From NCBI RefSeq assembly GCF_904831005.1, contig NZ_LR882982.1, positions 2,418,001 through 2,482,000 on the forward strand: 64,000 nucleotides of DNA. Direction: 5' to 3'. A program made the position numbers and the translations under genes. Shown here piece by piece: positions 57,676-64,000 of this stretch; positions within the stretch are counted from its first letter, which is position 1, and each line of letters starts with the position of its first letter. This stretch comes from Microbacterium hydrocarbonoxydans. GTDB lineage: Bacteria > Actinomycetota > Actinomycetes > Actinomycetales > Microbacteriaceae. The notes beneath the pieces were generated by a model. That model did not search any database. It was not told the DNA's origin and saw only the letters and a list, made by a program, of their open reading frames with translations.

Positions 57676-58348
57676 GCGGGAGCCCCCACAGCGAGAGCGC
57701 GAGCAGCGGCGGGCTTCGAGGCCGCTCTGGTCCACGGCATGAGGGCACGCCCGAGCAGCAGGAGGATCAGATCGATCACGAGCGCGATCACCACGACGGC
57801 GACGACTCCGGCGAACACCTCGGCGATGATGCGGCGTTCGAGGCCGTTCGTGAAGAGGTAGCCGAGGTTCGTGACGCCGATCAGGATGCCGACCGTGGCG
57901 AGAGAGATCGTGCTGACGGCGGTGACCCTGAGCCCTGCGAGGATCACGGGTCCCGCGAGCGGGAACTCCACCGCCCAGAAGCGGCGGAAGGGCGCGAACC
58001 CCGTCGCGGTGGCGGCCTGGCGCACGTCGTCGTCGACCGAGTCGAGGCCGTCGGAGACCGCGCGCACCAGGATCGCGATCGCGTAGATCGTCAAGGCGAT
58101 CACGAGATTGGACTCGCTGATGGCCGAGTAGCCGAGGGCGGCCGGCAGCAGGATCAGCAGCGCGAGCGACGGGATCGTATAGAGGAGCCCCGTGAGCACG
58201 ATGATCGGGCCGCGGACCAGACGGAATCGCCAGGCGACCCAGCCGAGCGGGAGCGACAGCACGAAGCCGAGCACGATCGGGATGATGCTCTGACGCAGAT
58301 GCACCAGAGTCAACTCGAAGATCAACCCGAGGTTGTCGGTGACCCAGT

Positions 58349-58352
<4 letters not shown>
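57672..58352 (-). CDS. Osmoprotectant ABC transporter permease 1
   Basis: The 226-aa permease has six helices and the coupling loop SVDDDVRQAATATGFAPFRR. The GTG start overlaps the ATPase stop (GTGA). It heterodimerises with the permease encoded next. Confidence 0.9.
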
Positions 58353-59236
<884 letters not shown>

Positions 59237-59300
59237 GATTACTCTCCGGTCGATCGATCGACGAGACGGGCGTCAGCGCCCCGGCTGCGGCATACAGGGG

Positions 59301-59603
59301 TCATGCGGAGACTTCGACCCGCGGGTCGAACGCCACGAATCCGGAGAAGTCCTTGCCCACGCGGTCGAAGGCGCTCGGGTACGGCGTCGGATACGACCAG
59401 GCGTAGTCGGTGTGCAGCTCGCCGCCGGCCTGTACCGAGAAGTACTGGGCAGCGCCCTTCCAGGGGCACGTGTAGGGGGTCGGGCTCTCGACGAGCACGC
59501 CCTCTGTGATCGACGCCGGCGGGAAGTACCAGTTCCCCTCGATGCGTGCGAGATCGCTCTCGTCTGCTTCGGCGATGACGGTTCCTGCGAGTACAGCCTT
59601 CAT
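59301..59603 (-). CDS. DUF427-family protein
   Basis: The 100-aa protein has the DUF427 core: GNWYFPPASI, then TPYTCPWKGAAQYFSV with Cys and Trp, and YAWSYPTPYPSA. It is a small beta-rich cytosolic fold common in actinobacteria and fungi. No function is established. It has its own start with AGGAGGCAGG upstream on this strand. Confidence 0.88.
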   Translation of the reverse strand: MKAVLAGTVIAEADESDLARIEGNWYFPPASITEGVLVESPTPYTCPWKGAAQYFSVQAGGELHTDYAWSYPTPYPSAFDRVGKDFSGFVAFDPRVEVSA

Positions 59604-59804
59604 GGTCCTGCCTCCTCGGATGTGGGTTCGAGCGTATAAGAGGTGTGCGACATTGAGCCGAGGGTTGTGCCCGGGGCCGTCAATGTGGGAAACAATCCTG
59701 CTCCGGGCGCGCCGATCGCGCCAGGTCTTCCACTGACTGTTCGGAGCGGATGCCGTAACGGATGGCGCCCCGGGGCATCGGTTCTCGGCATCCGTCCGAC
59801 GCGC

Positions 59805-61238
59805 TCATGCCGACTGCCGCCCGTAGGACTCGAGCAGCCGCAGCCAGATCTCGCTGATGGTCGGATATGCCGGGACCGCGTGCCAGAGACGGGCGATCGG
59901 CACCTCGCCGACGATCGCGACCGTGGCCGCCTGCACGAGTTCGGCGACCTCGGGCCCGACGAAAGTCGCCCCGACGATCACGTCGCGCTCCTTGTCGATC
60001 ACGAGGCGGGCCTGCCCAGCGAAGCCGTCTTCATAGAGGCTCGCGCCGGCGACGGAGCCGAGGTCGTAGTCGACGACGGCGACGTCGATGCCGGACTTGC
60101 GGGCATCGGCCTCGGTCAGTCCGACCGAGGCGACCTCGGGGAACGAGAACGTCACCTGCGGAGCGCCGGCGCTGTCGGCCGTGGCCACATGCCGGCCCCA
60201 GGGCGCATCGTCGACGTCTTCGTCGTGCGCGCGGGCTGCGATCACGTCGCCGGCCGCACGCGCCTGGTACTTGCCCTGATGCGTGAGCAGCACGCGACCG
60301 TTCACGTCGCCGACCGCGTACAGCCATTCCGATCCCGGTACGCGCATGGTGTCATCGACCGTGATCCAGCGGCCCGGTTCGAGTCCCACGACGTCGAGGC
60401 CGATGTCGCCGCTGCGCGGCGAGCGCCCCGTCGCCGCGAGCACCTCTGCGGCGGTGATGGTGGAGCCGTCGTCGAGCACGATCGTGACGCCCTCATCGGT
60501 GCGCGTCACGCTGGTCGTGCCTGTCTCGGTGCGCACATCGACGCCGAGCTCCTGCAGCCCCGCAGCGACGCGCTCGCCGGCGAACGGCTCCATGGCTCCC
60601 AGCAGACCGCTGCGGGCGATGAGCGTGACGGTCGAGCCGAGCGCCGCGTAGGCGGTCGCCATCTCGACGGCGACGACGCCGCCGCCGATCACGGCCAGGG
60701 ACTCGGGAAGCTCCTCGGCGCTGGTCGCCTCGCGACTGGTCCAGGGCGACGACTCGCGCAGTCCGTCGATCGGCGGGATCACGGCATCCGAGCCCGTGCT
60801 GATCGCGACCGCGTGGCGGGCGCGGAGCACGCGCGTGCCGCCGTCGGCATCCGTCACCGTCACCTCGCGTTCGCCCGTCAGACGCCCGTGGCCGCGAGCG
60901 AGATCGATGCCCGCCGAGTCGAGCCACTTCACCTGGCCGTCGTCAGACCAGTTGCTCGTGAACGAGTCGCGACGGTCGAACACCGCCCGCACATCGAGCT
61001 TTCCGGTCACGGCCTCCTTCGAACCTGCCACGTGCTGAGCCGCCCGCAGGGCCTGGGCAGAACGCAGCAGCGCCTTCGACGGCATGCACGCCCAGTACGA
61101 GCATTCACCGCCCACGAGCTCGCTCTCGACGATGATCGCGGTCAGCCCGCCCTGCACGGCACGGTCGGCCACATTCTCGCCGACCGGTCCTCCGCCCAGC
61201 ACGATCAGGTCGTATTCGTCGGTCTTGTCAGCAGTCAT
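59805..61238 (-). CDS. FAD/NAD(P)-dependent disulfide oxidoreductase (lipoamide dehydrogenase/mercuric reductase class)
   Basis: The 477-aa flavoprotein has GGGPVGENVA (15-24) for FAD, the redox-active pair Cys46/Cys51 in GGECSYWACMPSK, a second NAD(P) Rossmann motif (VIGGGVVAVEMATAYAALG) and a C-terminal dimerisation domain. The C-terminal active-site His-Glu pair of lipoamide dehydrogenases is not clear (the region reads WHAVPAYPTISE), so the substrate may be another disulfide or quinone. It is a stand-alone gene. Confidence 0.9.
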   Translation of the reverse strand: MTADKTDEYDLIVLGGGPVGENVADRAVQGGLTAIIVESELVGGECSYWACMPSKALLRSAQALRAAQHVAGSKEAVTGKLDVRAVFDRRDSFTSNWSDDGQVKWLDSAGIDLARGHGRLTGEREVTVTDADGGTRVLRARHAVAISTGSDAVIPPIDGLRESSPWTSREATSAEELPESLAVIGGGVVAVEMATAYAALGSTVTLIARSGLLGAMEPFAGERVAAGLQELGVDVRTETGTTSVTRTDEGVTIVLDDGSTITAAEVLAATGRSPRSGDIGLDVVGLEPGRWITVDDTMRVPGSEWLYAVGDVNGRVLLTHQGKYQARAAGDVIAARAHDEDVDDAPWGRHVATADSAGAPQVTFSFPEVASVGLTEADARKSGIDVAVVDYDLGSVAGASLYEDGFAGQARLVIDKERDVIVGATFVGPEVAELVQAATVAIVGEVPIARLWHAVPAYPTISEIWLRLLESYGRQSA

Positions 61239-61309
61239 GGGGTTGCGCCTCTCCGTCGCCCAGTCTTGCTCAGAACGAACGTCGAGTCACGGGGTGGTTG
61301 TTCCGCACG

Positions 61310-61402
61310 GCGCGTCGTCGGCGCGTCGTCGGCGCGTCGTCAGTGCATCGTCGGTGCTTCGTCGGCGCGTCGTCGGTGCGTCGTCGGTGCGTCGTCGGCG
61401 CA
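61310..61402. repeat. GCGTCGTCGG-type tandem repeats
   Basis: About nine units of roughly 10 bp (GCGTCGTCGG, GTGCGTCGTCG and close variants) lie between the disulfide reductase start and a family B palindrome. All apparent ORFs here are repeat artefacts. Confidence 0.8.
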
Positions 61403-61487
61403 CCGGATGCAGGCCCAAGTCCCGGATGCATGTCCAGAAACCGTGTTCTGGCCATGCATCCGTGCTTTCGCCCTGCATCCGGCCGGC
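61403..61487. repeat. Repeat family B palindrome 4
   Basis: CCGGATGCAGGCCCAAG.. is inverted as ..CTTTCGCCCTGCATCCGG. The inner arms GGATGCATGTCCAGAA and TTCTGGCCATGCATCC flank the centre. The centre GAAACCGTGTTC is the reverse complement of the copy at 37.1 kb. GATCCGGCC-like repeats follow to about 61570. Confidence 0.8.
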
Positions 61488-61610
61488 GATCCGGCCGGCG
61501 CGATCCGGCCCGCCCTGCATCCGGCACGCACGATCCGGCCCGCACGATCCGGTCAGCATGATCCGGCCCGCGCGCCCCCGCCCGCGAGCCCGCCCAGCCG
61601 ACACGGCAGG

Positions 61611-63011
61611 TCACCGGGCCGCGGCATCACCCGCCGTCGCCCCGACGGGGGCGGCCACCCGAGCCGCCAGCAGCGCAGCGGCGAGCGCGAGGATCGCCGC
61701 GAGCGCGAACACGGCGACGAACGGGTCCATGGCCGCCGCCAGCCCGGCGAACAGCACGCCCGCGACCGCAAGAGCCAGAGCGCTGCCGAACGAGTCGGCC
61801 ACCGTCATGGCCGAGCTGTTGAAGCCCTGATTCTCGGGCTCGGACATCGCGAGGGTCAGCGCGCTGGTGCGCGGACTCATCAACCCCATTCCGGCACCGG
61901 CGACGATCCACGCGACGATGATCACGGCGACCGGAGCAGTGAGCACAGCCGCGACAAGGGCCAGCGCCACGCCCGTGACGACGAGCACGGTTCCGATGCG
62001 GACGGCCACGACACTCGAGAGCCGCACACCCATACGGCCCTGCAGCGTGGCCGACACCGACCAGGCGAGCGCCCCGCCGGTCAGGGAGAGGCCGGCGACG
62101 GTCGGCGATGCCCCATAGCGGTCGGTGAGCAGGTAGGGGATGTAGACCTGGGCGCCGAAGAACCCGGCGGCGGCGAGCCCGCGCACGAGCAGCACCGACG
62201 GGAGGCCTCGACGCGCGCGCAGGGTGCCGACCGGCAGCAGCGGGCGCACGGCGATGACAGCGACCACCACCGCGATCGCCGCGAGCACGGGCCCGGCGGC
62301 GGGGATGTCGCCGACCAGATTCAGCGCGAGCACAGCCAGCGCGGCCAGGATCGACCAGCCCAGCCGTCCGTACGCCCAGGGGATCGTGGTGTCGCCGTCG
62401 CCTGAGAGCCCGCGCAGCGCGGGCACCACCATGAGCAGCGCGGGGACCACCAGGAAGACGACGCCGAGGAACACCCAGTGCCAGCTCCACAGCTCGGTGA
62501 CCGCGCCCGCGATCGTCGGCCCGACGAGAGAGGGCACGACCCAGGCGGCGGCGAAGCCGGCGAAGATCGACGGATGCAGCGACGTCGGGTACACGCGGGC
62601 GACGACCACATACAGAGCGACCATCAGGCCGCCGTTGCCCAGCCCCTGGGCGAAGCGGCCTGCGACCAGCACCTCCATGCTCGGTGCGACGCCGGCGACG
62701 ACGAGCCCGACGACGAACAGCGCCACCGAGAAGTACAGCGGTGCGACCGGGCCACGGCGATCCGCCCAGTTCCCCGCCACCACCATGCCGATCACCCCTG
62801 TGGCGAGCGGTCCGGCGAACGCGAGCGCGTACAGCCGCTCGCCGTCGAGATCGGCGCTGACCGCGGGCATCACGGTCGTGACGGCGAGGGATTCGAAGGC
62901 CCCCAGGAAGACCAGGGCGCAGGCGCCGATCGTGATCCAGAGGTAGCCGCGCTGGAGGATGCCGGATGGCGCGGCGTTCGCGGTCGGAGCCGCGTCGGTG
63001 TCTGCAGTCAT
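61611..63011 (-). CDS. MFS drug-resistance-type transporter (14-helix style)
   Basis: The 466-aa protein has about 12-14 membrane helices, the MFS motif GNWADRRGPVAPLYF after helix 2, and GRFAQGLGNGGLMVALYVVVARV, typical of DHA-type drug/proton antiporters. TACGGT lies 7 nt before the ATG on this strand (leaderless). Substrate unknown. It faces away from the disulfide reductase gene across a repeat-filled gap. Confidence 0.88.
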   Translation of the reverse strand: MTADTDAAPTANAAPSGILQRGYLWITIGACALVFLGAFESLAVTTVMPAVSADLDGERLYALAFAGPLATGVIGMVVAGNWADRRGPVAPLYFSVALFVVGLVVAGVAPSMEVLVAGRFAQGLGNGGLMVALYVVVARVYPTSLHPSIFAGFAAAWVVPSLVGPTIAGAVTELWSWHWVFLGVVFLVVPALLMVVPALRGLSGDGDTTIPWAYGRLGWSILAALAVLALNLVGDIPAAGPVLAAIAVVVAVIAVRPLLPVGTLRARRGLPSVLLVRGLAAAGFFGAQVYIPYLLTDRYGASPTVAGLSLTGGALAWSVSATLQGRMGVRLSSVVAVRIGTVLVVTGVALALVAAVLTAPVAVIIVAWIVAGAGMGLMSPRTSALTLAMSEPENQGFNSSAMTVADSFGSALALAVAGVLFAGLAAAMDPFVAVFALAAILALAAALLAARVAAPVGATAGDAAAR

Positions 63012-63069
63012 AGGCTCGACCGTAGAACCTCAATAAAGGTTGAGGTCAAGCGGACTCGGTGCGGGGGGT

Positions 63070-64000
63070 CTAGCGCACCAGCAGCAGGCTGGTCGGTGTG
63101 GGTGCCTGCGCCTGGTGACGGATGCCCAGCGGAGCGCCCGTGCGCTCGTCGAGGTCGAGCAGCGCGATGGAGTCGGAACGCTGTCCTGCGACGAGCATCT
63201 TGCCCTCGTGCACCAGGTGATGACGCGGCCAGTCGACACCGGAATCCGCCAGCGCGAACGGCTCGAGGCTCTCGCCTGCGCCATGCACCCGCAGGGCGGC
63301 GATCGTGTTGCTGCCGCGCAGCGCGGTGTACAGGAACCGGCCGTCGCGCGTGCGCGCGAGCTCGGCAGGGAAGTCGGTGCCCACCTCGGCGATCGGACTC
63401 GTGAGCACGGAGCCGACGACCGCCCACGTGCCGTCGAGACCGGCGGCGAGCGTGAACACCTCGCACGAGTACTCGGTCACGACGTGCAGGTGTCCACTGG
63501 GATGCACGACCATGTGCCGAGGGCCTGTGCCCATCGGCAACGCCACCTCGTGGTCGAGGATCAGCCCATGCGCACCATGCCGCCAGATGCGCACCAGGTC
63601 GAAGCCGAGATCCGTCGTGGCGATGCGTCCATCGGCCAGGAACGCTGCCGCGTGCGCGTGCGAGACGCGATCGTCGCCCTCAGCCGTGCGCGCTCCCGCG
63701 TAGGGGTCGGATGCCGGGGCCGCGACGCCGGCCGGAGCCGCTGCCTCCAGCGGCTCGCCCAGCAGAGCGGCACGCAGTTCGGCCGCCTTGTTCACGGCAT
63801 CCGCGATCAACCGGCCCTGCGGGTCTATGCCGATGCGCACCACGCGTCCGTCGCCGTAGCAGCTCGCGACCAGGAAGTCGCCGCGCGGCGAGACCGCCAC
63901 GTGGCACACGCCCTCTCCGGCGTCGACCGGAGCGCCGAGCGGCCGCAGGCTCGACTCGCCCGAGCGCACGAACGCCTGCACTCCGGCATCCGCCTCGAGC
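63070..64000 (-). CDS. Beta-propeller lactonase family protein, 5' end outside window
   Basis: At least 310 residues are present; the frame is open to the window edge, so the N-terminus is missing. Repeated propeller blades can be read (for example CHVAVSPRGDFLVASCYGDG, GPRHMVVHPSGHLHVVTEYS and LARTRDGRFLYTALRGSNTI), as in 6-phosphogluconolactonase-like (YbhE/Lactonase) proteins. These open sugar lactones or act as beta-propeller binders. A direct role in the pentose phosphate pathway cannot be decided. Confidence 0.88.
   Translation of the reverse strand, partial: LEADAGVQAFVRSGESSLRPLGAPVDAGEGVCHVAVSPRGDFLVASCYGDGRVVRIGIDPQGRLIADAVNKAAELRAALLGEPLEAAAPAGVAAPASDPYAGARTAEGDDRVSHAHAAAFLADGRIATTDLGFDLVRIWRHGAHGLILDHEVALPMGTGPRHMVVHPSGHLHVVTEYSCEVFTLAAGLDGTWAVVGSVLTSPIAEVGTDFPAELARTRDGRFLYTALRGSNTIAALRVHGAGESLEPFALADSGVDWPRHHLVHEGKMLVAGQRSDSIALLDLDERTGAPLGIRHQAQAPTPTSLLLVR

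Noticed and set aside
61287..61604. Long Arg/Thr-rich ORFs in the gap before the MFS gene
   Set aside because: They run through GCGTCGTCGG repeats and a palindrome in several frames at once and show no protein-like composition.

Overview
The window comes from a very GC-rich actinobacterium, most likely Microbacterium or a close relative in Microbacteriaceae. The evidence is the codon use, the many GATGCC/GCATCC words, the actinobacterial lipoprotein signals, and the many TANNNT -10 boxes that lie 6-7 nt before a start codon and imply leaderless mRNAs. No rRNA, tRNA, CRISPR array, prophage or transposase was seen. Both edges cut genes: an MMPL transporter on the left and a beta-propeller lactonase on the right.

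Layout. 1-5.4 kb holds the MMPL tail, a TetR gene and a phosphonate-type importer operon (phnD-phnC-phnE) that ends in a tyrosine-phosphatase gene. 5.6-18.3 kb is mostly housekeeping and catabolic: a DksA/TraR-like protein, a GH3 glycosidase, an SMP-30 lactonase, an SDR, CorA, a TagD-like cytidylyltransferase, a GDSL esterase, and a peptidase E / Dcu transporter / ThrE-like exporter group. 18.3-21.2 kb and 28.2-32.8 kb hold three regulator-plus-ABC-exporter cassettes (PadR, TetR, and GntR of the YtrA type). Between them lie a lipase-maturation-factor-like protein, a glycine-betaine importer (proVWX) and an RsmC-like methyltransferase. 33-37 kb has a FUSC protein, an ArsR-like repressor divergent from an MFS pump, an effector-binding protein and a small membrane protein.

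37.3-42.9 kb is the most unusual part. It is a four-gene island: an ECF-type sigma factor, a small two-part protein translationally coupled to it, a signal-less subtilisin-like protease, and a TPR-CHAT caspase-like protein. It resembles the TPR-CHAT/sigma-factor logic of type III-E Craspase, but no CRISPR is present. A promoter-like motif upstream of the sigma gene recurs right after the CHAT stop codon, ahead of about 200 nt of apparently non-coding DNA that ends in a strong hairpin.

43.1-51.1 kb is an amino-sugar locus. A DeoR repressor, class II aldolase, PfkB kinase, ROK kinase and AgaS-like SIS protein are read leftward, and an ABC sugar importer without an ATPase is read rightward. This fits galactosamine or N-acetylgalactosamine use via tagatose phosphates. 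51.5-64 kb has a lipoprotein, a ROK repressor with a perfect operator palindrome, a chorismate-mutase-like protein, an AI-2E-family permease with an apparent C-terminal frameshift, a second osmoprotectant ABC importer, a DUF427 protein, a flavin disulfide reductase, an MFS transporter and the partial lactonase.

The gaps carry several dispersed repeat families. Family A has a core like GGTCGCAGTTCGTGCCG in tandem at about 42 bp, forward copies first and inverted copies after, at five sites. Family B consists of ATGCATG-rich 75-80 bp palindromes at four sites. Family C consists of CGAAACC palindromes, with two copies. Family D is GGTCGTTGAGCGAG-type; it has entered the 3' end of proV and been translated as an 11-residue repeat.
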